64,000 nucleotides of DNA, taken from Maratus speciosus. Its lineage: Eukaryota; Arthropoda; Arachnida; Araneae; Salticidae. Under the pieces are notes generated by a model, which worked only from the letters and a program-made list of their open reading frames with translations, searched no databases and was not told the DNA's origin. Each line of letters starts with the position of its first letter. The stretch's first letter is position 1. Below, piece after piece: positions 23,301-33,502 of the stretch. The stretch spans positions 157,908,012 through 157,972,011 of the forward strand of contig OZ010791.1 in NCBI GenBank assembly GCA_963932465.1, read 5' to 3'. The position numbers were made by a program, and so were the translations under genes.

Positions 23301-25061
23301 TAAACGAAGAAAAACAACATTAAATATTTCGAAATTCCTCTTTGTAAGAATAAATATTAAGTTAAAAGTTATACAATTAGTAAAAACTTACATTGATGAA
23401 TACACACAGTCATAGAAAATTTTTTTTATAGGAAAAAGAACTGAAAATTTCAAAAAATTTCTATGCGTATGTATCAGCGAAGTAAGCTGAACATTTTTAA
23501 TGCACATGTAATGGAATATAATGTTTTTTTTAATGCAAGTGTTTCTGAGTTCAATAATAATATTTTTGTATAAATATTATTTAATTATATTTTGTAATTG
23601 ATTATGAATAATGTTTGGAGTTATTTTGGTTAACTTTCATACGTATTACGTGTAGTTGAAACGTTGAAAGTTTTCATTTTTTTAAAATTCATTTTAAAAA
23701 TCACAATCCTAGTCATTTCACTCGCGTTGTATACCATATTATTTACTGTCAGCTGCATAAATATGTATTTTTTATACTTCTTGAGGTAATAGGGTAGTAC
23801 AAAAATCCTCTTTTTCACCCTTCTTCTTCTTCTTCTTATGATTTTATTTATTTGCTAAAAATTTTGCAGATTTCTTTTCTTTTTATCATGCTACTTCATT
23901 CTACAACCAATAACAGATTTTATACTTTCTAGATATATAACTTGGTGATATTTTTAACTGCTCTTCTTGATACTCTTCTTCAGTTGCTAAAAGTTTAGCC
24001 TTTTCTGCGTATTCCCTAGATCTTGCTCCTTCGGAATACCAGCTTTTTCTTTTGTTGTTGTTGTTTCAGAAATCCTTGGCCCTTTAAACCTTTGATGATA
24101 TGCAATATTTAAAAAAAAATCTATTACATATTTTATTATTTTTACTCTAAACTAGAGAATTTTTATCGGCGAGTTATTAATCTGCTGTAAGCAGATCGCA
24201 AGAAACTACACTAAATGATGGTAATTACGTGAATTCAACAATGTGAGAATGTGTCAATTACGTGAATTCAACAAAATCACCACGTGAATGAATGTAACAC
24301 AAGTTTTGTACACAAGCGGAAAATGATGTTTTATTAAATTAAAAGCACTTTTCATGCTAATTTACATTTCTTATAATAATATTTATCTTTAAATGGCTAT
24401 TGAGTTTACACATTTGCAACCAGTTGTATTCTTCTCTACAACTCTCTTCTCAACCCTGTGAGCAGTTTGCCCTCATTTTTTTCGTTTCCTCAAAACAACT
24501 TTAATCTGCTGTAGACAAAAATATTTTAAACAGAACTGTATTTCAAGATGTATATCAAATAAAGGGACATGAATTGTATTTTAGAAACAAACAAGGAAAG
24601 AAATTTTTAATTAAGATTATTTTTATAAGAATTTTTATGAAAATGCAGGAAAGCCCTCAACAGACAAATTACTGTGTTTTTAGTGACCACAAGCTCTGGA
24701 CGGGAGTTGGGAAGTATAACAGGTGTTAGAGAGAAGACCTCTTTAATACAACAAAATAAAATTAGTTACGTTTTTGAAATACTTCATTGTTTAATATAAT
24801 TATTTTGGTCACTTTAGTTTGTTTACTATTATAAATTGACATTGAATAAACTCATAAAAAAAAATAATAAAATTGAAATATTTGAATATTCGGTTCTTTT
24901 TGTCTCTCTATGGTTTTTATATGTGAAAGTTGCGTCATATTCAACAGAAAGCGTGCATTTGCATTTATAAATAAGGAACTTTAAATCTTCCACTGGTGAA
25001 AATGTAGTCGTGTTTAACGTTCAGAACGCTTCAATATTTTCAGAAATTTAAATATTTTATT
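23301..25061. other. AT-rich, no gene recognised
   Basis: It contains a short CTT microsatellite (23819-23838) and a small duplication of 'attacgtgaattcaacaa' at about 24223 and 24258. The stretch 24320-24800 shows weak similarity to 29785-30010 on the other side of the tRNA-like array ('ttattaaattaaaagc', 'atttatctt', 'aaaattaa'), perhaps an old flanking duplication. Confidence 0.4.
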
Positions 25062-25385
25062 TTTTTAATTAATTTTTCAACTACTTTTCAGCAGTGAAAT
25101 TACGCTTGAAATTATTGAATATTAAAGCAGTGAATTATCACTTTGCTAACAAGACGTAAATCGACATAGTGAAAAATGTCCAAGCCGGGAATCGAACCCG
25201 GGCCCCTGGAATAGCGCTCCAGTGCGCTACCACTAAGCCACGAGGACGATGCCCAGCTTGGCATCTCTCACACATATAAGTCGGTAAGGCTGCAACCGCA
25301 GCTACTAGATGGAAAGGTCTTCATGAGCACACAATCTTGCGGCGAAACATGAGACGCAAATAAACCCAGCATCGGTGAATACGTC
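25062..25385 (-). repeat. Inverted unit at the head of the tRNA-like satellite
   Basis: This is the reverse complement of the 327 bp unit found 13 times downstream. It ends at 'ccagcatcggtgaat' (about 25381) and switches directly into the direct-strand sequence ACGTCTTGTTAGCAAAG. The junction therefore makes an inverted pair able to fold into a long hairpin. Confidence 0.9.
25177..25247 (-). tRNA. tRNA-like copy 0 (inverted orientation)
   Basis: Same 71 nt sequence as the direct copies, on the minus strand. It differs in the D-arm, reading GGTAGCGCACTGG instead of GGTAGAGCACTGG, which breaks one D-stem pair. Confidence 0.5.
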
Positions 25386-25617
25386 TTGTTAGCAAAGTGA
25401 TAATTCACTGCTTTAATATTCAATAATTTCAAGCGTAATTTAACTGCTGAAAAGTAGTTGAAAAATTAATTTAAAAAGTTGTACATTCACCGATGCTGGG
25501 TTTATTTGCGTCTCATGTTTCGCCGCAAGATTGTGTGCTCATGAAGACCTTTCCATCTAGTAGCTGCGGTTGCAGCCTTACCGACTTATATGTGTGAGAG
25601 ATGCCAAGCTGGGCATC

Positions 25618-25688
25618 GTCCTCGTGGCTTAGTGGTAGAGCACTGGAGCGCTATTCCAGGGGCCCGGGTTCGATTCCCGGCTTGGACA
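25618..25688 (+). tRNA. tRNA-like copy 1 (consensus)
   Basis: GTCCTCG then TG, D-arm GCTTAGTGGTAGAGC, anticodon stem CTGGA/TCCAG with loop GCGCTAT, variable loop GGGC, T-arm CCGGG-TTCGATT-CCCGG, CTTGGAC and A. All arms fold, but the acceptor stem has two mismatches (positions 5-68 and 6-67) and position 33 is C instead of the near-universal T. The anticodon position would read GCT (Ser), yet there is no long variable arm as serine tRNAs have. A-box and B-box promoter motifs (TGGCTTAGTGG, GGTTCGATTCC) look intact. I call it tRNA-like; a role in translation is doubtful. Confidence 0.6.
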
Positions 25689-25944
25689 TTTTTCACTATG
25701 TCGATTTACGTCTTGTTAGCAAAGTGATAATTCACTGCTTTAAAATTCAATAATTTCAAGCGTAATTTAACTGCTGAAAAGTAGTTGAAAAATTAATTTA
25801 AAAACTTGTACATTCACCGATGCTGGGTTTATTTGCGTCTCATGTTTCGCCGCAAGATTGTGTGCTCATGAAGACCTTTCCATCTAGTAGCTGCGATTGC
25901 AGCCTTACCGACTTATATGTGTGAGAGATGCCAAGCTGGGCATC

Positions 25945-26015
25945 GTCCTCGTGGCTTAGTGGTAGAGCACTGGAGCGCTATTCCAGGGGCCCGGGTTCGA
26001 TTCCCGGCTTGGACA
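25945..26015 (+). tRNA. tRNA-like copy 2 (consensus)
   Basis: Identical to copy 1 across the 71 nt. It is followed by CATATTTC instead of CATTTTTC, so the short T-run that could end RNA polymerase III transcription is interrupted here. Confidence 0.6.
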
Positions 26016-26271
26016 TATTTCACTATGTCGATTTACGTCTTGTTAGCAAAGTGATAATTCACTGCTTTAATATTCAATAATTTCAAGCGTAATTTAACTG
26101 CTGAAAAGTAGTTGAAAAATTAATTTAAAAAGTTGTACATTCACCGATGCTGGGTTTATTTGCGTCTCATGTTTCGCCGCAAGATTGTGTGCTCATGAAG
26201 ACCTTTCCATCTAGTAGCTGCGATTGCAGCCTTACCGACTTATATGTGTGAGAGATGCCAAGCTGGGCATC

Positions 26272-26342
26272 GTCCTCGTGGCTTAGTGGTAGAGCACTGG
26301 AGCGCTATTCCAGGGGCCCGGGTTCGATTCCCGGCTTGGACA
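26272..26342 (+). tRNA. tRNA-like copy 3 (consensus)
   Basis: Same 71 nt as copy 1; followed by CATATTTC. Confidence 0.6.
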
Positions 26343-26598
26343 TATTTCACTATGTCGATTTACGTCTTGTTAGCAAAGTGATAATTCACTGCTTTAATAT
26401 TCAATAATTTCAAGCGTAATTTCACTGCTGAAAAGTAGTTGAAAAATTAATTTAAAAAGTTGTACATTCACCGATGCTGGGTTTATTTGCGTCTCATGTT
26501 TCGCCGCAAGATTGTGTGCTCATGAAGACCTTTCCATCTAGTAGCTGCGGTTGCAGCCTTACCGACTTATATGTGTGAGAGATGCCAAGCTGGGCATC

Positions 26599-26669
26599 GT
26601 CCTCGTGGCTTAGTGGTAGAGCACTGGAGCGCTATTCCAGGGGCCCGGGTTCGATTCCCGGCTTGGACA
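26599..26669 (+). tRNA. tRNA-like copy 4 (consensus)
   Basis: Same 71 nt as copy 1; followed by CATTTTTC, giving a T5 run directly after the 3' end. Confidence 0.6.
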
Positions 26670-26925
26670 TTTTTCACTATGTCGATTTACGTCTTGTTAG
26701 CAAAGTGATAATTCACTGCTTTAAAATTCAATAATTTCAAGCGTAATTTAACTGCTGAAAAGTAGTTGAAAAATTAATTTAAAAAGTTGTACATTCACCG
26801 ATGCTGGGTTTATTTGCGTCTCATGTTTCGCCGCAAGATTGTGTGCTCATGAAGACCTTTCCATCTAGTAGCTGCGATTGCAGCCTTACCGACTTATATG
26901 TGTGAGAGATGCCAAGCTGGGCATC

Positions 26926-26996
26926 GTCCTCGTGGCTTAGTGGTAGAGCACTGGAGCGCTATTCCAGGGGCCCGGGTTCGATTCCCGGCTTGGACA
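26926..26996 (+). tRNA. tRNA-like copy 5 (consensus)
   Basis: Same 71 nt as copy 1; followed by CATATTTC. Confidence 0.6.
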
Positions 26997-27252
26997 TATT
27001 TCACTATGTCGATTTACGTCTTGTTAGCAAAGTGATAATTCACTGCTTTAATATTCAATAATTTCAAGCGTAATTTCACTGCTGAAAAGTAGTTGAAAAA
27101 TTAATTTAAAAAGTTGTACATTCACCGATGCTGGGTTTATTTGCGTCTCATGTTTCGCCGCAAGATTGTGTGCTCATGAAGACCTTTCCATCTAGTAGCT
27201 GCGGTTGCAGCCTTACCGACTTATATGTGTGAGAGATGCCAAGCTGGGCATC

Positions 27253-27323
27253 GTCCTCGTGGCTTAGTTGTAGAGCACTGGAGCGCTATTCCAGGGGCCC
27301 GGGTTCGATTCCCGGCTTGGACA
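27253..27323 (+). tRNA. tRNA-like copy 6 (D-loop change)
   Basis: D-loop GTGGTAG became GTTGTAG, which loses one of the two G that normally contact the T-loop and weakens the A-box. Confidence 0.5.
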
Positions 27324-27579
27324 TATTTCACTATGTCGATTTACGTCTTGTTAGCAAAGTGATAATTCACTGCTTTAATATTCAATAATTTCAAGCGTAA
27401 TTTAACTGCTGAAAAGTAGTTGAAAAATTAATTTAAAAAGTTGTACATTCACCGATGCTGGGTTTATTTGCGTCTCATGTTTCGCCGTAAGATTGTGTGC
27501 TCATGAAGACCTTTCCATCTAGTAGCTGCGGTTGCAGCCTTACCGACTTATATGTGTGAGAGATGCCAAGCTGGGCATC

Positions 27580-27650
27580 GTCCTCGTGGCTTAGTGGTAG
27601 AGCACTGGAGCGCTATTCCAGGGGCCCGGGTTCGATTCCCGGCTTGGACA
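27580..27650 (+). tRNA. tRNA-like copy 7 (consensus)
   Basis: Same 71 nt as copy 1; followed by CATATTTC. Confidence 0.6.
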
Positions 27651-27906
27651 TATTTCACTATGTCGATTTACGTCTTGTTAGCAAGGTGATAATTCACTGC
27701 TTTAATATTCAATAATTTCAAGCGTAATTTCACTGCTGAAAAGTAGTTGAAAAATTAATTTAAAAAGTTGTACATTCACCGATGCTGGGTTTATTTGCGT
27801 CTCATGTTTCGCCGCAAGATTGTGTGCTCATGAAGACCTTTCCATCTAGTAGCTGCGGTTGCAGCCTTACCGACTTATATGTGTGAGAGATGCCAAGCTG
27901 GGCATC

Positions 27907-27977
27907 GTCCTCGTGGCTTAGTGGTAGAGCACTGGAGCGCTATTCCAGGGGCCCGGGTTCGATTCCCGGCTTGGACA
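27907..27977 (+). tRNA. tRNA-like copy 8 (consensus)
   Basis: Same 71 nt as copy 1; followed by CATTTTTC. Confidence 0.6.
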
Positions 27978-28233
27978 TTTTTCACTATGTCGATTTACGT
28001 CTTGTTAGCAAAGTGATAATTCACTGCTTTAATATTCAATAATTTCAAGCGTAATTTAACTGCTGAAAAGTAGTTGAAAAATTAATTTAAAAAGTTGTAC
28101 ATTCACCGATGCTGGGTTTATTTGCGTCTCATGTTTCGCCGCAAGATTGTGCGCTCATGAAGACCTTTCCATCTAGTAGCTGCGATTGCAGCCTTACCGA
28201 CTTATATGTGTGAGCGATGCCAAGCTGGGCATC

Positions 28234-28304
28234 GTCCTCGTGGCTTAGTGGTAGAGCACTGGAGCGCTATTCCAGGGGCCCGGGTTCGATTCCGGGCTTG
28301 GACA
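28234..28304 (+). tRNA. tRNA-like copy 9 (T-stem change)
   Basis: The 3' T-stem strand reads CCGGG instead of CCCGG, so the central T-stem pair becomes G-G. Followed by CATTTTTC. Confidence 0.5.
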
Positions 28305-28560
28305 TTTTTCACTATGTCGATTTACGTCTTGTTAGCAAAGTGATAATTCACTGCTTTAATATTCAATAATTTCAAGCGTAATTTAACTGCTGAAAAGTAG
28401 TTGAAAAATTAATTTAAAAAGTTGTACATTCACCGATGCTGGGTTTATTTGCGTCTCATGTTTCGCCGCAAGATTGTGCGCTCATGAAGACCTTTCCATC
28501 TAGTAGCTGCGATTGCAGCCTTACCGACTTATATGTGTGAGCGATGCCAAGCTGGGCATC

Positions 28561-28631
28561 GTCCTCGTGGCTTAGTGGTAGAGCACTGGAGCGCTATTCC
28601 AGGGGCCCGGGTTCGATTCCCGGCTTGGACA
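28561..28631 (+). tRNA. tRNA-like copy 10 (consensus)
   Basis: Same 71 nt as copy 1; followed by CATATTTC. Its upstream spacer shares two private changes with copy 9 (GTGCGCTC and GAGCGATG), so copies 9 and 10 derive from a very recent duplication. Confidence 0.6.
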
Positions 28632-28881
28632 TATTTCACTATGTCGATTTACGTCTTGTTAGCAAAGTGATAATTCACTGCTTTAATATTCAATAATTTC
28701 AAGCGTAATTTCACTGCTGAAAAGTAGTTGAAAAATTAATTTTAAAAAAAATTGTACATTCACCGATGCTGGGTTTATTTGCATCTCATGTTTCGCCGCA
28801 AGATCGTGTGCTCATGAAGACCTTTCCATCTAGTTGCAGCCTTACCGACTTATATGTGTGAGAGATGCCAAGCTGGGCATC

Positions 28882-28952
28882 GTCCTCGTGGCTTAGTTGT
28901 AGAGCACTGGAGCGCTATTCCAGGGGCCCGGGTTCGATTCCCGGCTTGGCCA
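28882..28952 (+). tRNA. tRNA-like copy 11 (D-loop and acceptor changes)
   Basis: It carries GTTGTAG in the D-loop like copy 6, and CTTGGCC instead of CTTGGAC, which breaks another acceptor pair. Confidence 0.45.
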
Positions 28953-29210
28953 TATTTCACTATGTCGATTTACGTCTTGTTAGCAAAGTGATAATTCACT
29001 GCTTTAATATTCAATAATTTCAAGCGTAATTTCACTGCTGAAAAGTAGTTGAAAAATTAATTTAAAAAAAATTGTACATTCACCGATGCTGGGTTTATTT
29101 GCGTCTCATGTTTCGCCGCAAGATTGTGTGCTCATGAAGACCTTTCCATCTAGTAGCTGCGATTGCAGCCTTACCGACTTATATGTGTGAGAGATGCCAA
29201 GCTGGGCATC

Positions 29211-29281
29211 GTCCTCGTGGCTTAGTGGTAGAGCACTGGAGCGCTATTCCAGGGGCCCGGGTTCGATTCCCGGCTTGGCCA
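29211..29281 (+). tRNA. tRNA-like copy 12 (acceptor change)
   Basis: The D-arm is normal. The acceptor 3' strand is CTTGGCC as in copy 11. Confidence 0.5.
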
Positions 29282-29530
29282 TATTTCACTATGTCGATTT
29301 ACGTCTTGTTAGCAAAGTGATAATTCACTGCTTTAATATTCAATAATTTCAAGCGTAATTTCACTGCTGAAAAGTAGTTGAAAAATTAATTTAAAAAAAA
29401 TTGTACATTCACCGATGCTGGGTTTATTTGCGTCTCATGTTTCGCCGCAAGATCGTGTGCTCATGAAGACCTTTCCATCTAGTTGCAGCCTTACCGACTT
29501 ATATGTGTGAGAGATGCCAAGCTGGGCATC

Positions 29531-29601
29531 GTCCTCGTGGCTTAGTGGTAGAGCACTGGAGCACTATTCCAGGGGCCCGGGTTCGATTCCCGGCTTGGAC
29601 A
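29531..29601 (+). tRNA. tRNA-like copy 13 (anticodon-loop change)
   Basis: The anticodon loop is GCACTAT instead of GCGCTAT, which would change the anticodon position. The upstream spacer shares a short deletion with the spacer of copy 11. Confidence 0.5.
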
Positions 29602-29650
29602 TTTTTCACTATGTCGATTTACGTCATGTTAGCAAAGTGATAATTCACTG

Positions 29651-30957
29651 CTTTGATATTAAATATTTTATTACGATTACACTGTATGTCGTAAATTCCA
29701 AAACTTTTCAGCTCATAGTTCCATTTTCCAGATTTTCTCTATCTTTTATTTTTTTTTTTTCGGGGGGATAGGGACAAAGGTATTTTTTATTAAATTAAAA
29801 GCCCTTGTAGTGCTTCTTTCACGCATTGAGTTCGATTCTTTAAATAACATTTATCTTCAAATACTATACAGTTTCTACGCTTGCAGCCTTTTTTTTTTTT
29901 TTCCTTCTTTTTAACAGAGAAATTAGCCTGATTTTAGAGACCGCTGAATCTGGGGGTGCAGCATAGCTGGCAGCGGGACGAGTCTCTTAGTAAATAAAAT
30001 TAATGAAGCACGAAAACTGGGAAAAAACTTGTATTGCTTAAAAGTATATTTTTTAGTTCGAATATTTTTAACCAGTGTTAAACAGTGTGAGCAGCATTAA
30101 GGGGCTTCCCAGTTGAAGACAATTTCATACCCAGTTGAAAAATATAGAGTCTTTGAAATATGTATAGCCATAAGGAGATAAAAAGTAGAACTGTAGTAAG
30201 ATTGCTACTAAAAAGCCTGTAAAAGAAGTGCAGGTAATTTCCAATTGGTCAAATCCAGCAAGCTCCTCCCACTTGGAATAACTGCGGAATAAGAAAATAA
30301 GTTTAATATAGACGATTAATTTAATAAAATGGAGCAACGAGCAATTGAAATTTGGAATAAAAATTGTGACAAACGAAAAAATTAAGTACTAATTTAAATG
30401 GTAGTGGTAAACTACTTCTAACCAGGGAAAAGTTTCATAAAAAAATAGTTTACCCAATACACTTTCCGACATTCATAATTGTTTTTAACTGAACGAAACT
30501 GTACTGATAAAACATGAAATTTTAGAAATCAATTTTATTTTTACTTTTTCAGTATTAATTTACGCTATATTGAATTTTAAAACTTCCAAAAAAAAAAAGA
30601 AAAAAAAAACAATAAAATAAAGTCTTGCAACTTTACTTTTAGCGTCTTCAACCATTAAAAAAAAATGAAAATGAATCAATATTTTTTAACATGAAGGACT
30701 CATTTTTTATGAAATCAAAAGAATATTAAATATATGTTAACATTTAAATTTTACATTAAACAGACAGTGACTTTCTTAAATTAAAAACAATCTCTTTCTC
30801 TTCTTTATCGAAAAATAAAACTTTAATCATTTTCGTAAACAAAACTGTTGTCTATATTTTCATTAAGCTTTCCTTTTTAACAGTAATGCGTCTAGAACCA
30901 GCAATTTTCATTTGTTTAAGATTCGTTTAGAGACCTTTTGAACATTTTATTATTTTT
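29651..30957. other. AT-rich, no gene recognised
   Basis: Poly(T) runs (29747-29760, 29889-29902) and A-rich patches. A weak resemblance of 29785-30010 to 24320-24800 is noted above. Confidence 0.45.
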
Positions 30958-31240
30958 AGAAGCATGCATAGTTAATATCGGAAATGTTAAAGACGTTTCA
31001 TAGTTTCATCCCATTTGCATGCTGTGTTACATGGTCCATTTAATCGAATTTTATATAACGGACAAGCGTGAACACAAAGCGTCACGCGATCTTGTGAACA
31101 CTTTCAGCCGTGGTGAAGTAGGTAATAGGTAATTACTATGTTTACAGAACAAAAGTGGTGGAGAGTTTTCGACCGTGATGTAAATTTAATTAAAAGACTT
31201 CTGAAACAAGTGTTGCGATATTTAAAACAAGTATATATTT
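30958..31240. repeat. Dispersed repeat family B, copy 1
   Basis: It shares with 33227-33500 and 39658-39915 the order 'gaagcatgc', 'tttgcat', 'aatcgaa', 'aagcgtgaac', 'gtcacgcgat', 'gaacactttca', 'gaagtaggtaa.aggtaatta', 'gagttttc.acc', and a final 'taattaaaag'. Three dispersed copies with no conserved frame suggest an interspersed repeat of unknown class. Confidence 0.65.
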
Positions 31241-31671
31241 TTTAAAACAATTCGAAGTGTTTGTTACTATACGAGTATTAATAGGTTTTAAGAATTTAAC
31301 CATTTAAAAAAGAGCAAATTATTCACATTTAACTCAACTAACAGACTATTATATATAAAAGAAAAGTTTATATTTGAATCAAACAAAACTTGCTGAATGG
31401 AGTACAAGAAATACATCTAAATTATATTAGATATAAAAATATTAAAGTATTAATAAAATCGACGTTTCTTATCGCATCTGCGATCGTCTTTACGATAAGT
31501 GAGGTTACTAATAATATTTTCATATATATTAGTATGCATATATTTCATATTATTATTATATTTTCATATATATTAGTATATATATATTCTATATATATAT
31601 TAGCATATTATATATTTATATATTTATTAGTCGTAAATATATTGTCATATATTTACGACTATTAAATGAGG
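31241..31671. repeat. TA-rich low-complexity stretch
   Basis: From about 31510 to 31650 the sequence is dominated by ATATATTAGTATATA-type repeats. The open frame across it encodes only I/Y/L-rich low-complexity peptide and is not considered a gene. Confidence 0.7.
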
Positions 31672-31985
31672 GGTTCACAACTGTAGTAAATGAAGTCCAT
31701 TTTGAAAAAAAAAAGGAGATAGCCCATTTTGAAAAGAAAAAAAAAAGGAGATAGTCCATTTTGCAAAAAATGAGATAGTTCATTTAGTTTAGAAGGTGCC
31801 TAAAATCCGTTTTATCCCATCCCACTAGGAACAAGTCTGTTTTCACATACTTTCTCAAATATGTCATCTGTTTACAGACTTGATTTACTGTGGGAGTGGA
31901 TAAAACAGATTTTATGCACCTTTTAAATGGACTATCTCATTTTTTTTTTCAAAATGGACTTGGTCTACTATGGTTATGAGCCTTC
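31672..31985. mobile_element. Foldback element, about 310 bp
   Basis: The right arm in reverse complement repeats the left arm: 'agtccattttgaaaaaaaaaa', 'gagatagt.catttа'-type block, 'aaggtgc.taaaat', 'gttttatcc', then 'caagtctgt'. A short GGAGATAG.CCATTTTG block is duplicated in the left arm. There is no coding capacity, and the class and target duplication are unclear. Confidence 0.7.
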
Positions 31986-33226
31986 CAAATACATTTTCGT
32001 GTTTAATTTTTCGAAATTTTTTCAATCATAAAACATACTGCCAAGTTTAAACTAAAAAAAAAGAATAATAATATCTTTATGGTAAAATGATTTAATCCCT
32101 TTTGTAAATGAGATAATTTTCAACTTTCACAATTATTTTTCCTATTTTAGGCTAAATGGTTCACATCCTATAACTAACTATTTCTTATTTGTTTTTAGAT
32201 GTTTTTTTTTAACTTACATTGGTTCATACCTGTAAAGATGGAATTTTATTATAAATTTTTCACCCTTTTTCTTCGTATGCTATAGTTCTAAAAATTGTGT
32301 ATAGTTGTGTGTTCCAGAGGTAATAAAATATGTTCATATTTTCATGACTTAAATGTCAATTAACTAGTAAAACCACGGCTTTGCATGCATGGTTATCGAA
32401 ATGTGTTAAGTGGTATTTGTGTATTATTGCATTAGAGGAAAGTATACTGCTACATACAGGGTGTCCACTCTCAACAGTGTCCAATGGCTAATTTCTAAAC
32501 CGTTACTCATAGACATATAGTTCTAATCACAAAAATGTTTCAAATCAGATAAAAAATTATTATAAAAATCGTTTCAATAAATAAAAAAATTTCTTAAAAT
32601 TTAACGAAAAATTTTAACGAAATTTAAATTTTTATACGGTCTTCCCGGTCCTATAAGGGATATTTAGTAAAAATTCTCTATTACACTTCCAAGTAAGACA
32701 AAAAAAAATCCCATTCATCTAACACTAAAATTGACCGAGTAATGAAACTTTGAATTTCATAACTTATGCCAATTTTCTGCATCTGAACACAAACGAACAA
32801 ACAAACACACAAACGTTTATCCTTTATAAAAGTAGCATAGAGAGATACACATCAGCTTATTAAATTATGATCATACCATGAAAAAACAATTTAGACGTCC
32901 TGAATAAATAGCTTTATAATACTTTTTATTTTCCTGCTGCCTTACCTTAAGAAGCAACTGAACAAAAATTATTTTCTTAATAAATTCATTAGTTGGCGCT
33001 TTCTCCCAAGTATGAGGAACAGCGACGAATTTTCTATTATCGGGGCTCACAAGAAATTCACGTATTGTAGTGGAAAAGTTTTGGAACAACATGAGTAGCT
33101 GTCTTGAAAATAGGCATGGTTTTTAAGATAAACATTGAATGCTTATAAAAGCATTTAAAAAAATATATTTTCACTTTTATTAACATCTCTTTAGAAAACT
33201 TTTTTTGTTTGTTTGTTTGTTTTCAG
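31986..33226. other. AT-rich, no gene; isolated transposon-like end
   Basis: TACAGGGTGTCC at about 32456 resembles a terminal motif of some DNA transposons, but no partner end was found. The rest shows nothing recognisable. Confidence 0.35.
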
Positions 33227-33500
33227 AAGCATGCGTGGTTAATTTGATTACCTTTAGAAAAATTAAAGGTTTGACATCCCATTTGCATGTTGTGGTCGTT
33301 ATAAGGTTGCTTTTAATCGAAATTCGTATAATGGAGAAGCGTGAACAGAATGAGTCACGCGATATTTCGAACACTTTCAACGATAATGAAGTAGGTAACA
33401 GGTAATTACATTTAAAGAATAAAATGATGCAGAGTTTTCAACCACGACAAAAATGTAATTAAAAGAATCTCTAAAAGAAATATTATCATATCTAAAGGGG
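33227..33500. repeat. Dispersed repeat family B, copy 2
   Basis: Colinear with copy 1: 'gaagcatgcgtggttaat', 'cccatttgcatg', 'agaagcgtgaacag', 'gagtcacgcgat', 'gaagtaggtaacaggtaatta'. It lies just before the 160 bp tandem repeat. Confidence 0.65.
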
Positions 33501-33502
33501 AA

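Larger units (their letters stand above)
25386..29650 (+). repeat. 327 bp tRNA-like satellite, 13 direct units
   Basis: tRNA-like starts are spaced exactly 327 bp nine times (25618 to 28561), then 321, 329 and 320 bp. Each unit runs: TATGTCGATTTACGTCTTGT, 'caaagtgataattcactgc', 'aatttcaagcgtaattt', 'gaaaagtagttgaaaaatt', 'attcaccgatgctgggttta', 'ctcatgtttcgccgcaag', 'tcatgaagacctttcc', 'gcagccttaccgactta', a hairpin GATGCCAAGCTGGGCATC and the 71 nt tRNA-like sequence. Units differ by a few substitutions only. No protein frame is carried. Confidence 0.97.

Noticed and set aside
25400..29600. A hammerhead-like reading on the minus strand of the 327 bp unit (CGAAACATGAGACG preceded by TTCATGAGC).
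   Set aside because: The first core block lacks a proper CTGANGA, no stem II forms, and ACATGA is not self-complementary, unlike the real candidates.
25618..29601. Calling the 13 tRNA-like copies functional tRNA-Ser(GCT) genes.
   Set aside because: Serine tRNAs have a long variable arm, which is absent. The acceptor stem has two mismatches and position 33 is C.
29514..29771. An 85-codon open frame on the plus strand crossing the last tRNA-like copy.
   Set aside because: It is a read-through of the tRNA-like sequence and its flank. Translated tRNA genes commonly give such SGRALE...GSIPG peptides.
31390..31665. A 91-codon hydrophobic open frame resembling a membrane protein.
   Set aside because: It is translated TA-rich microsatellite-like DNA.
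32456..32480. TACAGGGTGTCC as one end of a DNA transposon.
   Set aside because: No matching inverted end or target duplication could be found nearby.
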